From the NCBI GenBank assembly GCA_024687165.1, contig JAILEY010000057.1, positions 25,102-89,101 on the forward strand: DNA of 64,000 nucleotides, written 5' to 3'. Below the pieces are notes generated by a model that was not told the DNA's origin, searched no databases, and worked only from the letters and a program-made list of their open reading frames with translations. Source of the stretch: Treponema sp. Its GTDB lineage: Bacteria; Spirochaetota; Spirochaetia; Treponematales; Treponemataceae. Positions 38,447-48,016 of this stretch are shown here, one piece after another. The translations under genes and the position numbers were made by a program. Numbering within the stretch: the first letter of the stretch is position 1; each line of letters begins with the position of its first letter.

Positions 38447-39445
38447 ATGAAGAGAGAAATTGATCCTTTAAAAATCGGTAGACTCAATAGAATTGTAATT
38501 ATCATACTTGCCTGTGTGAATGTTGGATCACTTTTTTTTGTAATTGCACATCTTTTAAAATTTTTTACTCTTTCAATAAAATTTGTAGGATTCTTTGAAT
38601 TGATTGTATTTGCAATCTCTGCTGTTCTTTATAAATTCTGCAGACTGACTGAAATTGCGTATCGTCTTGTTTCAGAAAAAACAAAGCTTCTTGAAACAAC
38701 ACAGATTCGTCTCATGGATTTTGTTCCGCGTATTCTGGATAGTCATGAAATTTTCACAGGACATCATGTTCGCCATACTGTAGTTTATGTTGAAATGATT
38801 TGCCGTGAATTAGTTCGTCGTGGTGTTTATGCAGACATTCTTACTCCAGAAAAAATTCAGCTGTATTCAGTTGCTGCAAATCTTCATGATATAGGAAAGG
38901 TTCATATTCCAGACAGCATCCTGAATAAAAACGGACCGTTTACTCCAGCAGAATATGAGATGATGAAAAATCATCCTGTTGAAGGCCGTGATCTTGTTGA
39001 CTGTATGCCTGTAATCGGGGATGGTGAATTCAATATCGTTGCAATGCAGATGGCTTATTTTCATCATGAAAATTATGACGGGACTGGTTATCCGAATGGA
39101 ATTGCAGGTGATAAAATTCCTCTTTGTGCAAGAATAATGGCTTGTGCTGATGTACTTGATGCGCTTATAAGTGTACGCCCGTATAAAAAATCTTTTACGA
39201 TTGAAGAGACAATGGAAATCTTCAGAAAATCAAAGGGCACTCATTTTGAGCCGTGTATTGCAGATGCAGTTCTTGCTTTGAAAGATGAAATAATTACTGT
39301 TTCTCAGAAATTTAAGATTTCTGAACAGGAGCAGGAAGAACGGGAACTTGAATGGCGCAGAAAACTTAAAGAAGTTGCCAGTATTGAAGAAGTTCAGGAT
39401 GTTGAAGAGCTTGAAGAAATTCAGGATGCAGAGAGTGTTGAATGA
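38447..39445 (+). CDS. Membrane-anchored HD-GYP domain protein (putative c-di-GMP phosphodiesterase)
   Basis: AANLHDIGKVHIPDSILNK, HHENYDGTGYPNGIAGDKIPLCARIMACADVLDAL; two N-terminal hydrophobic segments. Confidence 0.88.
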   Translation: MKREIDPLKIGRLNRIVIIILACVNVGSLFFVIAHLLKFFTLSIKFVGFFELIVFAISAVLYKFCRLTEIAYRLVSEKTKLLETTQIRLMDFVPRILDSHEIFTGHHVRHTVVYVEMICRELVRRGVYADILTPEKIQLYSVAANLHDIGKVHIPDSILNKNGPFTPAEYEMMKNHPVEGRDLVDCMPVIGDGEFNIVAMQMAYFHHENYDGTGYPNGIAGDKIPLCARIMACADVLDALISVRPYKKSFTIEETMEIFRKSKGTHFEPCIADAVLALKDEIITVSQKFKISEQEQEERELEWRRKLKEVASIEEVQDVEELEEIQDAESVE

Positions 39446-40566
39446 ACAGATTGTGCATAAGTTTTTTCGGGTGCACAAATGCCGGAAAATCATCGCTTGT
39501 AAATGCTTTAACAGCACAGCAGGTTTCAGTTGTTTCTGAGATTGCAGGTACCACTACAGATCCTGTTTTTAAGATGATGGAATTTCTTCCGCTGGGACCT
39601 GTAGCGGTTTATGATACGCCTGGAATTGATGATGAAAGTGTTCTTGGGAAAAAAAGAGTTGAGCGTACCTGGGAAATTCTTTTAAAAACTGATATCGCTG
39701 TTTTTGTTACTGAACATGATGAGATTAATCTTACCGAAAGAAAATTTTTAGATCAAATTTTAAATCTTGGAATTCCATATGTGCTTGCAAAAAATAAATG
39801 CGCGGAACTTGATGCTATTTCAGGAGTTGGAATCGAATCACTTAAAGAAAAAATAATTGCTGAATATAAAAAATCGATTGCACAGAAAAACAAAAAACCT
39901 TTGCTGAACGATTTACTTAAGGCGGGAGAAATAGTAGTTCTTGTAACACCAATAGATGAATCAGCACCAAAAGACAGAATGATTTTGCCTCAGGTTCAGT
40001 CAATCCGAGATGTGCTTGAAGCTGATGCATCGTGTGTTGTGACAAAAGAAACAGAATTAAAAAAAGTTCTTTCTGCTCTTAAAGATAAACCATCACTAGT
40101 TGTGACTGACAGTCAGGCTTTTGAGGAAGTTTCTAAAATCGTTCCTCTGGATGTAAGGCTGACTTCATTTTCAATTCTTATGGCCAGATATAAAGGATAT
40201 TTGAAATCATCTTTAGCAGGAATTGAGAAAATTAAAAATCTGAAAAATAATGACCGAATTCTTATTGCTGAAGGTTGTTCGCATCACAGACAGTGCGGTG
40301 ATATTGGTTCTGTAAAAATTCCAAAATGGCTTAAAGAAATGACTGGAAAAAATTTTGCTATTGATTTTGCGAGTGGCGAAAGTTTTCCAAAAAATATTGA
40401 TGAGTATTCTCTTGTAATACATTGCGGCGGCTGTATGCTCAGTGAAAGACAGGTTATGCATCGATTAAAATTTTCACAATCCTGCAATGTTCCTTTTGTA
40501 AATTACGGAGTTCTTATTGCGTACCGTTTTGGAATTCTTGAAAGAGCATCTTCGTTTTTAGTTTGA
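39442..40566 (+). CDS. hydF: [FeFe]-hydrogenase H-cluster maturation GTPase HydF
   Basis: GTPase FFGCTNAGKSSLVNALTAQ, YDTPGIDDES; Fe-S ligands CSHHRQCGDIGSVKIPKWL and HCGGCMLSERQVM. Confidence 0.93.
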   Translation: MNRLCISFFGCTNAGKSSLVNALTAQQVSVVSEIAGTTTDPVFKMMEFLPLGPVAVYDTPGIDDESVLGKKRVERTWEILLKTDIAVFVTEHDEINLTERKFLDQILNLGIPYVLAKNKCAELDAISGVGIESLKEKIIAEYKKSIAQKNKKPLLNDLLKAGEIVVLVTPIDESAPKDRMILPQVQSIRDVLEADASCVVTKETELKKVLSALKDKPSLVVTDSQAFEEVSKIVPLDVRLTSFSILMARYKGYLKSSLAGIEKIKNLKNNDRILIAEGCSHHRQCGDIGSVKIPKWLKEMTGKNFAIDFASGESFPKNIDEYSLVIHCGGCMLSERQVMHRLKFSQSCNVPFVNYGVLIAYRFGILERASSFLV

Positions 40567-40579
40567 TTAATTTGCTTTG

Positions 40580-40608
40580 TTGAAAAAAATGGCTTTCTAG
40601 AATAAAAT
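40580..40608 (+). promoter_or_regulatory. Promoter of the TIGR03546-like gene, no 5' leader
   Basis: TTGAAA (40580-40585) - 17 nt - TAAAAT (40603-40608), 9 nt before the ATG at 40618; no SD. Confidence 0.6.
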
Positions 40609-40617
40609 TATTTTATT

Positions 40618-41127
40618 ATGTTTAAGCTACTTGCAAAAATGTTTAATGCCCTCAGCTCTAATACAGCTCCTGGCGCAATCGCCCATGCTTTTGCATGCGG
40701 ACTGGTACTTGGTTTTATTCCAAAAGATAATTTGTTGTGGTACATCCTTTTTATCTTTATTTTATTTCTCAACATTCAGCGTGCAACTTTTTCACTGTGC
40801 ATAATTCTTGGTGCACTTGTTGCTCCGCTTTTTGATAATTATTTCAACAGTATGGGATTTACGATTTTGACTTATGAAAAATTGTATCCTGTTTATCGTT
40901 ATCTTCTTGATATTCCGTTTGTTGCATTCACAAAATTTAATAATACTATGGTAATGGGTTCTCTTGCCTGGGGAGTAATTTTGTATATTCCGATGTACAT
41001 TATTGCCCGTGTCGTAGTTTTCCTGTGGAGAAAATATCTTGCAGATGCTGTACGAAAAATGAAGGTTGTAAAAATCTTCAAGCAGATTCCTCTTATTCAG
41101 CGTATTTCTAACATGAAGGGATGGTAA
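40618..41127 (+). CDS. TIGR03546-like polytopic membrane protein (DUF2062-type)
   Basis: Several TM helices, SSNTAPGAIAHAFACGLVLGFIPKDNLLWYILF; coupled to the downstream TIGR03545-like gene. Confidence 0.75.
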   Translation: MFKLLAKMFNALSSNTAPGAIAHAFACGLVLGFIPKDNLLWYILFIFILFLNIQRATFSLCIILGALVAPLFDNYFNSMGFTILTYEKLYPVYRYLLDIPFVAFTKFNNTMVMGSLAWGVILYIPMYIIARVVVFLWRKYLADAVRKMKVVKIFKQIPLIQRISNMKGW

Positions 41128-41130
41128 ACT

Positions 41131-43392
41131 ATGGCAGAGAATAAAAAGAATAAAAGAAAATTTGATGAGGTTGTTAATAAACTTGCAGAAACTGAAACAG
41201 AGACTGTTGATAATTCCTTCAATGATGAAATCGACGGGAAAAAGAAAAGAAAGTCTAAGAAGGATCTTAAGCAGTATACGTTCAAGAAACTTCCACGTTT
41301 CATGAAAAAAGGTTTCACAGAAAAACAGTTTAATAAAAAGGTTCTGAAAAAAATTTATATTGCACAGGATAAAAAAATTCTTCAGGAACTTTTTGTTAAA
41401 GGCGGAAATCCTGAAAAGCCTGAACTTCTTGCGATTGACAGAAAAAGAACTTTTAACAAAGATCAGGTTTTAAAACTCAAAAAACTTTCAAAAGAAATTA
41501 AAGTGCAGAAGGGAAGATTTAAGCTTATTCCTTTTGTTGCCGTTGTATGTTCAATTTCGTTTGCGTCTGCTGCCGGAGTTGCATTTAAAAATCAGATTGC
41601 AAAGTTTGTTATCATAAAAGCATGTGAAAATGTATTTGAAGCAAAAACTGATCTTAAAAGCGTAAATGTTGAAATCTTTGGAACTTCCATGACGCTGAAA
41701 GGTCTTGCAATTGGAAATAAAGATCACGAATACAGAAATCTTTTTGAAGCAGAAAAAATTGAAGTTGCATTCAGTCTTGCAAAAGCCTGTCGTGGAATTT
41801 TTGATGCAGAAAATCTTGAAGCTTCCGGAATGAGATTTAACACAAAGCGAACTACAAGCTGTAAACTTCCTGCAAAGCAAAAGAAAGAAGAAGACAGTGA
41901 ACTTGAAAAGGCAATACGCGAAAAAGGAATGGTTGCAATCAATGATCTTGAGCGTCAGGTAACTCAGATCCTTGGCGGAAGTAGTGTTGATGAAATTGTT
42001 GCAAGTATTCAAGCGGATCTTAAGACTCCTGATGCATCAAAAAAAGCAATTGCTGAAACAGAAGAGCTTTCTGCAAAGTGGAAGGATAAGCCTGCAGAAG
42101 TTAAAGCTAAGGTTGCAGATTTTAAGGTTACTGTAGAAAAAAATAAAAAGTATTCTTCTGAGAATGCTATCTTGCATGCTGCGGAAATTAAACAGACTAT
42201 AGATGAAATCAATGAATATAAAAAATATGTTCAGAAATCTGCTGATGAAATTAAGACTGATGCCGGTACTGTAAACGCTATTAAAAAAGAAGTTACGGAT
42301 GCAGTTGCCCATGATAAAGCTTACGCAAAGGAACGCTTTGATTCTGTAAGCGGAGCCGTTAAAAATTCAAAGCAGATTTTTATTCATGCACTTGATGCAG
42401 TCGGATACGATACTCTTGGAAAATATTATCCTTATGTAAAACAGGCTGTTGCTTATGCAGATGAATATAGAAAAGAAAATGCAAGAAAAAATCAGAAGAA
42501 AGCTGAAGCCTCTGGAATCAAAAAGGAAGGCCGCTCTCGTCTTAAAGGAACTACAATCTGGTATAAAAATGACGGTCCTTCATTCCTGATTGAAAAGGTT
42601 TATGCGTCAGGTCCAAAGTTTGAGGCAAAGATTACTGATATTTCAAATAATCAGGATGCAAGAGGAAAACCGATTGTTGCAGATGTGAAGTTCAATGTTA
42701 AATCAATAGATCATAATGCAATACTTACTGTTGATGCCCGTACATATTCAAAAGAAAAACTCATCACGGCTGAATATAAAGGAAAAGGATTTAATTACGA
42801 CTTTAACGGAACAAAGCTTGCAGAAAAAAAAGGTATTCCTGTAATCGATTCAAAAGCTGCTCTTGAATTTATTGCAAAGGCTGATGTGAAGTATTTTGAA
42901 ATGGGTGGTGCATTTGATTTGAATCCTGTAAAGCTTACTTCAGATGGATTTGAAAATAAGACAGTTTCAAAGTATTACAATCATGCGCTTGGATCAGTTA
43001 ACAGACTTAAGGCTGATTTTAATGCTTCATTTGGCGGCGAGGAAGGAATCAATCTTTCGCTCAAGGGAAATTTTGCAGATCAGTTTTCTAATGCACTTAA
43101 AAGCGTGATTTCGGAAGTTGGAAATGATGCAAAGCAGGCTGCACTTAAGAAAATTAATGATCAGCTCAACAATTCTTCAAATCAGGTTCTTGTAAAGGCA
43201 AAAGAATTTACAGGAATAAAAGAAGAGCTTGATGTTCAGAATCTTAAGCTTGATGATTTTAAGAAGGTTCTTGAAGATAAGGCAAAAGAACGCTTAAAGT
43301 CTGAGGTAGAAGAAAAGAAAAAAGATGCTGAAGATAAGGTGAAGAATGAGGCTGAGAAAAAGGCAAAAGATGCCTTGAAGAAGCTGTTCTAG
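41131..43392 (+). CDS. TIGR03545-like large envelope protein with an AsmA-like N-terminal region
   Basis: Single TM near residue 140 followed by DLKSVNVEIFGTSMTLKGLAIGNKDHEYRNLFEAEKIEVAFSLAKACRGIFDAENLEASGMRF; long coiled coil. Confidence 0.7.
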   Translation: MAENKKNKRKFDEVVNKLAETETETVDNSFNDEIDGKKKRKSKKDLKQYTFKKLPRFMKKGFTEKQFNKKVLKKIYIAQDKKILQELFVKGGNPEKPELLAIDRKRTFNKDQVLKLKKLSKEIKVQKGRFKLIPFVAVVCSISFASAAGVAFKNQIAKFVIIKACENVFEAKTDLKSVNVEIFGTSMTLKGLAIGNKDHEYRNLFEAEKIEVAFSLAKACRGIFDAENLEASGMRFNTKRTTSCKLPAKQKKEEDSELEKAIREKGMVAINDLERQVTQILGGSSVDEIVASIQADLKTPDASKKAIAETEELSAKWKDKPAEVKAKVADFKVTVEKNKKYSSENAILHAAEIKQTIDEINEYKKYVQKSADEIKTDAGTVNAIKKEVTDAVAHDKAYAKERFDSVSGAVKNSKQIFIHALDAVGYDTLGKYYPYVKQAVAYADEYRKENARKNQKKAEASGIKKEGRSRLKGTTIWYKNDGPSFLIEKVYASGPKFEAKITDISNNQDARGKPIVADVKFNVKSIDHNAILTVDARTYSKEKLITAEYKGKGFNYDFNGTKLAEKKGIPVIDSKAALEFIAKADVKYFEMGGAFDLNPVKLTSDGFENKTVSKYYNHALGSVNRLKADFNASFGGEEGINLSLKGNFADQFSNALKSVISEVGNDAKQAALKKINDQLNNSSNQVLVKAKEFTGIKEELDVQNLKLDDFKKVLEDKAKERLKSEVEEKKKDAEDKVKNEAEKKAKDALKKLF

Positions 43393-43403
43393 ATTTGAAA
43401 ATA

Positions 43404-43433
43404 TTGACGTGCTTAAAAAAATTGTGGTAAAAT
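43404..43433 (+). promoter_or_regulatory. yebC promoter
   Basis: TTGACG (43404-43409) - 18 nt - TAAAAT (43428-43433). Confidence 0.6.
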
Positions 43434-43473
43434 ACCGAACCAATTTATAGTAAACTATTTTTAGGAGTTATAC

Positions 43474-44265
43474 ATGTCAGGACACAATAAATGGTCGACA
43501 ATTAAACATGCAAAGGGCGCAGCAGATGCAAAGCGTGGTGCACTTTTTACAAAGCTCATTAAGGAAATTTCTATCGCAGCAAGCATGGGTGGTGGAGATC
43601 CAGATTCTAACCCACGCCTCCGTGCAGCAATTGTTAAGGCTCGTGCTGCATCAATGCCAAAAGACAACATCAAGCGTGCAATTGACAAGGGTACAGGTGC
43701 AGGAGCAGGTGCAGCTGTTTACCAGGAATTGGTATATGAAGGATACGCACAGGGTGGTGTAGCAGTTCTTGTTGAAGTTCTTACAGACAACAACAATCGT
43801 GCTGCAGCAAATGTTCGCAATATTTTCTCTAAGAACGGTGGAAACCTCGGAACTTCTGGTTCTGTAAGCCGTATGTTTGACCGTAAGGGTGTTATAGTTC
43901 TTGACGGTGAAAAAATCACTGAAGATGAAGTAATGGAAGTTGCTCTTGATGCTGGTGCAGAAGACGTAGTTGCAGAAGATGGAGTAATCACAATTACAAC
44001 AGATCCAAACGATTTTACTTCTGTTGTTGAAGCAGTTCAGGCAAAGCATGATGCGGGTCTTTCTCCAAAAGAAGAAGAAACTCCAGAATCAGAAAAGTGG
44101 GCAACTCTTTCTGCAGCAGTTTCAATGGTTCCACAGATGACAACAGCTGTTGACCTTGACACAGCAGCAAAGGTAAAGAAGCTTCTTGACAGACTCGAAG
44201 AAGATGATGATGTTCAGGCAGTATGGTCAACGGTTGAATATCCTGATGACTTCGATGAAGAATAA
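43474..44265 (+). CDS. yebC: YebC/PmpR-family protein
   Basis: MSGHNKWSTIKHAKGAADAKRGALFTKLIKEI signature; full length. Confidence 0.96.
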   Translation: MSGHNKWSTIKHAKGAADAKRGALFTKLIKEISIAASMGGGDPDSNPRLRAAIVKARAASMPKDNIKRAIDKGTGAGAGAAVYQELVYEGYAQGGVAVLVEVLTDNNNRAAANVRNIFSKNGGNLGTSGSVSRMFDRKGVIVLDGEKITEDEVMEVALDAGAEDVVAEDGVITITTDPNDFTSVVEAVQAKHDAGLSPKEEETPESEKWATLSAAVSMVPQMTTAVDLDTAAKVKKLLDRLEEDDDVQAVWSTVEYPDDFDEE

Positions 44266-44292
44266 TTGATTTGAATTTTGATTTATAAACAG

Positions 44293-44332
44293 AAGCTGCG
44301 TTTTTCTTTTTGAAATCCGCAGCTTTTTTTTT
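44293..44332 (+). terminator. Rho-independent terminator after yebC
   Basis: Perfect AAGCTGCG/CGCAGCTT stem followed by a T9 tract. Confidence 0.85.
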
Positions 44333-44350
44333 GAACTTAAGGCTTTAAAA

Positions 44351-44833
44351 GTGAATTGTAGAATAATCGGAATTGATCCGGGGCTTGCAAATACGGGCTT
44401 TGGAATCATTGATTGTAAAAATAATAAAATGACTCTTGTAAGTTATGGTGTAATTTCAACAAAGGCAGAGCAGAGTCATGAAGAGCGGTTAAAGATTCTG
44501 TATGAAAAACTCTGTATGGTCCTTGATGAATTTAAGCCTGATCAGGGGGAGCTTGAGACTTTGTATTTTGCCCGAAATACTTCAAGTGCGCTTGCCGTTG
44601 CAGAAGCAAAAGGTGTTATAACGCTTGCTCTTGCCCAGAAAAAAATCAGCGTTAATTTTTACACTCCGAATCAGATTAAATATTCAGTAACCGGCTCTAA
44701 AACTGCAGATAAAGAGACTGTTCAAAAATATGTTGCAATTCTGCTTAAATTAAAGGACGTTCCAAAACCAGATCACGCAGCAGATGCTCTTGCCGGAGCA
44801 ATTACTCATTTTAACAGCTGTGCCTTAGTTTAA
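44351..44833 (+). CDS. ruvC: Crossover junction endodeoxyribonuclease RuvC
   Basis: IIGIDPGLANTGFGIID, ELETLYFARNTSSALAVAEAKGV, KPDHAADALAGAITH; GTG start. Confidence 0.92.
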   Translation: MNCRIIGIDPGLANTGFGIIDCKNNKMTLVSYGVISTKAEQSHEERLKILYEKLCMVLDEFKPDQGELETLYFARNTSSALAVAEAKGVITLALAQKKISVNFYTPNQIKYSVTGSKTADKETVQKYVAILLKLKDVPKPDHAADALAGAITHFNSCALV

Positions 44834-45741
44834 TTTTTAATTTTTACTTTGAGAGCAGGATCCATATTCTGACCATTCTGGAAAATTTCAAAGTGAAGGT
44901 GAGGACCTGTTGTTTGCCCTGTAATTCCCACATGGCCAATTACGTGTCCAGTTGAAACTTCCTGACCTTCTGTGACAGTTGCATCATTCAGGTGTGCGTA
45001 CAGACTTTCAAATCCGCCTTTATGAGAAATGATTACATAAGTTCCGTAGAGTACGTGCTTTTTCCCTACCTTTTTGATTTTACCGCTTTTGCATGCAGAT
45101 ACCGGAGTTTTCAAGGGAGCCGCAAGATCTATGCCTTTGTGGAATCTCCAGTTTCCTGTGACAGGATTTTTTCGGTTTCCATATTTTGAAGTGATGATCC
45201 CTTTTTCAATCGGAAGAATCATTGCTGGGTTAAGAAAGTATGAGCGGATTGACGGACTGAATCTTTTTCCTCTAAGAAAATAAAATTTCTTTGTTCCGAT
45301 TTTGCAGTTTTCATAAAGGCCTTCTGCAATTTCATTTTCATATTCGTTAAATAGAAGAATTTCAATTTGAGTGTTTTGTATTTCCGGGATAAAAATTCCG
45401 TTTTGTGTTGGAAGAATTAGATTTCTGCCTGTAAGTTTTTCTCCGCTTTCACTGATTGAGTTTATTGTGCTGATTGTTTCCTGCCAGATTGAACATCGTG
45501 CTGCGATTGTAAAAAAAGAATCATTTTCAGTTGCTTTGTAGGTGTAGAAGTTCAGCGGAAGTAGCTCATTGTTTTTGTTTTTTACCTCTGCAGTTGCCTT
45601 TATATTTGCAGATACTTCTTCCTGGTACTGTTTGAAAATCATGTCGCTGGATTTTAATTCCGGAATTAATGGAAGATTTTGTGCATTAACATTTGAAATA
45701 AGAGAAATTAAAAATGCTGCAGTTAAGATGAACTTTTTCAT
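44830..45741 (-). CDS. LysM-like plus M23-family metallopeptidase (LytM)
   Basis: Signal peptide MKKFILTAAFLISLISNVNA; ITSKYGNRKNPVTGNWRFHKGIDLAAPLKTPVSA; GQTTGPHLHFEIFQNGQ; start at 45741. Confidence 0.9.
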   Translation of the reverse strand: MKKFILTAAFLISLISNVNAQNLPLIPELKSSDMIFKQYQEEVSANIKATAEVKNKNNELLPLNFYTYKATENDSFFTIAARCSIWQETISTINSISESGEKLTGRNLILPTQNGIFIPEIQNTQIEILLFNEYENEIAEGLYENCKIGTKKFYFLRGKRFSPSIRSYFLNPAMILPIEKGIITSKYGNRKNPVTGNWRFHKGIDLAAPLKTPVSACKSGKIKKVGKKHVLYGTYVIISHKGGFESLYAHLNDATVTEGQEVSTGHVIGHVGITGQTTGPHLHFEIFQNGQNMDPALKVKIKN

Positions 45742-45751
45742 ATAGTCAGTA

Positions 45752-45784
45752 AACAAAAAACGGCTTCTGCCGTAACAGAAACCG
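45752..45784 (-). terminator. Rho-independent terminator after the ferredoxin gene
   Basis: Minus strand CGGTTTCTG/CAGAAGCCG stem then TTTTTTGTTT. Confidence 0.8.
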
Positions 45785-45808
45785 TCTCGTTTTGTGTAAT
45801 GCCTATGA

Positions 45809-45982
45809 TTATTCTTCAGCAATTGCTTCGCATGGACATGCACCAGCACAAGCACCACAACTTACGCAAGAGTCTGCGTTGATAACACGCTTGTCGTTTG
45901 CTTCGCTGATTGCTCCAGATGGACATTCACCTTCACAAGCACCACAGTTTACGCAAGCTTCTGCGTTAATTTTATAAGCCAT
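45809..45982 (-). CDS. 2x[4Fe-4S] ferredoxin
   Basis: Two CxxCxxCxxxC motifs: CVNCGACEGECPSGAI and CVSCGACAGACPCEAI; start MAYKINAEAC at 45982 after GGAGG SD. Confidence 0.95.
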   Translation of the reverse strand: MAYKINAEACVNCGACEGECPSGAISEANDKRVINADSCVSCGACAGACPCEAIAEE

Positions 45983-46214
45983 ATTTGCCTCCAGTTTCGG
46001 AATGTGTGTTGAATTCAGAATAATATAAATACGTTCAAAAATCAACAATAATGATTGTAATCGTATTGATATTTGCAGGATAGAATTTTTATTTGATTAC
46101 TGATAAAATGCTCAAAATTATAAAAAAAATTATTTTTTTTTGCTGTGAAATGTCACGTTTTTAATTTTTTTCGTAAATATATATATATGTAAATAACTTT
46201 TTAATGGAGAATAT

Positions 46215-47489
46215 ATGGCTGCAAAGACAGAAGAAAAAATTGCACTGGACAAGGCTGAAAAGCTGAAGGCTCTTGAAGCTGCACGGCTTCAGATTGAAAA
46301 GCAGTTTGGTACAGGTTCCCTTATGAAACTTGGAACAAAAACTGATTCAACCTCGATTGATGTTGTTCCTTCAGGATCGATCCTCCTTGATGAAGCTCTT
46401 GGTGTCGGCGGATATCCCCGTGGACGAATCATTGAAATGTATGGACCTGAAAGTTCGGGAAAGACAACTCTTGCACTTCATGCAGTTGCAGAAGCACAGA
46501 AGCTTGGCGGAATTGCAGCATTTATTGATGCTGAACATGCACTTGATCCTGTATATGCAAAAAATCTTGGAGTTGATATCGATGAACTTTATGTTTCTCA
46601 GCCGGATACAGGAGAACAGGCTCTTGAAATCTGTGAGAATCTTGTTCGCTCGGGTGCGGTTGATATTATCGTAATTGACTCTGTTGCTGCTCTTACCCCT
46701 CAGAAAGAAATTGAAGGTGAAATGGGAGACAGTGTGATGGGGGTGCAGGCTCGTCTTATGAGTCAGGCTCTGCGTAAGCTTACGGCAATTGTCGGAAAAT
46801 CAAAGTGTATCGTTGTTTTCATCAACCAGATCCGCATGAAGATTGGTGTGATGTTTGGAAATCCGGAAACTACAACTGGTGGTAATGCCCTTAAATTTTA
46901 TTCTTCTGTACGTCTTGAAATCCGAAGAATTGAATCAATCGATGGAAAGGGTGATGAAGAAGCTGTAGGTAACCGTGTACGAGTTAAGATTGTAAAAAAT
47001 AAAGTTGCGCCTCCATTCCGTAAGGTTGAACTTGATATTTACTTCGGAAAGGGAGTTTCTGCAGCGGCATCAATTCTCGATTCTGCAGTTAAGCACGGAC
47101 TTATTGATAAACGTGGTGCATGGTATACGCGCGGTGAGGAAAAAGTCGGACAGGGTAAGGAAAATGCTACAAATTATATTGAAAACAATCCATCTTATCG
47201 TCTTGAACTTGAAAATACACTTCGCGAAAAACTCTTCCCGGGACAGGTCCTTCATACAAAAGAAGGCGAAGTTGTTACAAAGGAACAGATTCTTGAATAC
47301 GAAAAGCGCATGAAGGAAAAGGGTGTTGGTACAGGTTCGCTTCCAACAGATAAGACTGAGGAAAAATCAGCCTCTGCACCTTCAGTAACTCCAGCTGCTC
47401 CTGCCGCTGATGCAAAGAAAACTTCAAAAGCTGCAAGTCTTGCTAAAGCTGCCGCAGAAGAAAAAATTGCTCCGGATGAGCTTTTCTAA
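46215..47489 (+). CDS. recA: Recombinase RecA
   Basis: [55 protein letters not shown]. Confidence 0.98.
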   Translation: MAAKTEEKIALDKAEKLKALEAARLQIEKQFGTGSLMKLGTKTDSTSIDVVPSGSILLDEALGVGGYPRGRIIEMYGPESSGKTTLALHAVAEAQKLGGIAAFIDAEHALDPVYAKNLGVDIDELYVSQPDTGEQALEICENLVRSGAVDIIVIDSVAALTPQKEIEGEMGDSVMGVQARLMSQALRKLTAIVGKSKCIVVFINQIRMKIGVMFGNPETTTGGNALKFYSSVRLEIRRIESIDGKGDEEAVGNRVRVKIVKNKVAPPFRKVELDIYFGKGVSAAASILDSAVKHGLIDKRGAWYTRGEEKVGQGKENATNYIENNPSYRLELENTLREKLFPGQVLHTKEGEVVTKEQILEYEKRMKEKGVGTGSLPTDKTEEKSASAPSVTPAAPAADAKKTSKAASLAKAAAEEKIAPDELF

Positions 47490-47996
47490 ATGTTTGTTGT
47501 ACTTGGACTTGGTTCCAATAAAAGTTTTGATTCAAAAACTCCTCAGGAACTTTTGTCCTGTGCAGTCAGAAGGCTTTCAGGTTTTATAGAAAATCTGGAA
47601 GTTTCTTCTGTGTACAGGAGTGCCGCAATGTATGTTACCGACCAGGAAGATTTTTTTAATATGGTTGTGTCTGGTAATTATAGCGGCACTCCTCATCAGC
47701 TTCTCGATCAGATTCATCTTGTGGAAGCGGAATATGGACGTGACCGTTCAAAGGAAATCAGAAATGGTCCGCGAAGTCTTGATATAGATATTGAGCTTTT
47801 TGGAAATTTAAAAGTTAATGAGATGGACTTAATTATTCCTCATGAAAGAATGTGTGAAAGAGCGTTTGTTTTGAAACCTTTGGTTGAAGTTTTAAAAAAA
47901 TCTGCCGATGATAATAAAGCAGACATTGTCTTTTATGAAGAAGAATTAAAAAAAATAAAAGATCAGAAAATAGAGTGCTTGTCTGCCAGGAATTAA
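47490..47996 (+). CDS. folK: 2-amino-4-hydroxy-6-hydroxymethyldihydropteridine pyrophosphokinase
   Basis: LGLGSNKSFDS, SSVYRSAAM, NGPRSLDIDIELFG, IPHERMCERAFVLKPL. Confidence 0.92.
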   Translation: MFVVLGLGSNKSFDSKTPQELLSCAVRRLSGFIENLEVSSVYRSAAMYVTDQEDFFNMVVSGNYSGTPHQLLDQIHLVEAEYGRDRSKEIRNGPRSLDIDIELFGNLKVNEMDLIIPHERMCERAFVLKPLVEVLKKSADDNKADIVFYEEELKKIKDQKIECLSARN

Positions 47997-48016
47997 AATT
48001 GGAGCGGCAGGAATTT

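Noticed and set aside
45792-45977. Plus-strand 61-aa ORF with internal repeat (ALITRLSFASLIAPDGHSPSQAPQFTQASALI)
   Set aside because: The repeat is simply the antisense of the duplicated 4Fe-4S motifs in the ferredoxin gene.
46180-46200. ATATATATATATG tract before recA as a possible tandem repeat or SOS box
   Set aside because: Short AT simple repeat in AT-rich spacer; no recognisable LexA box.
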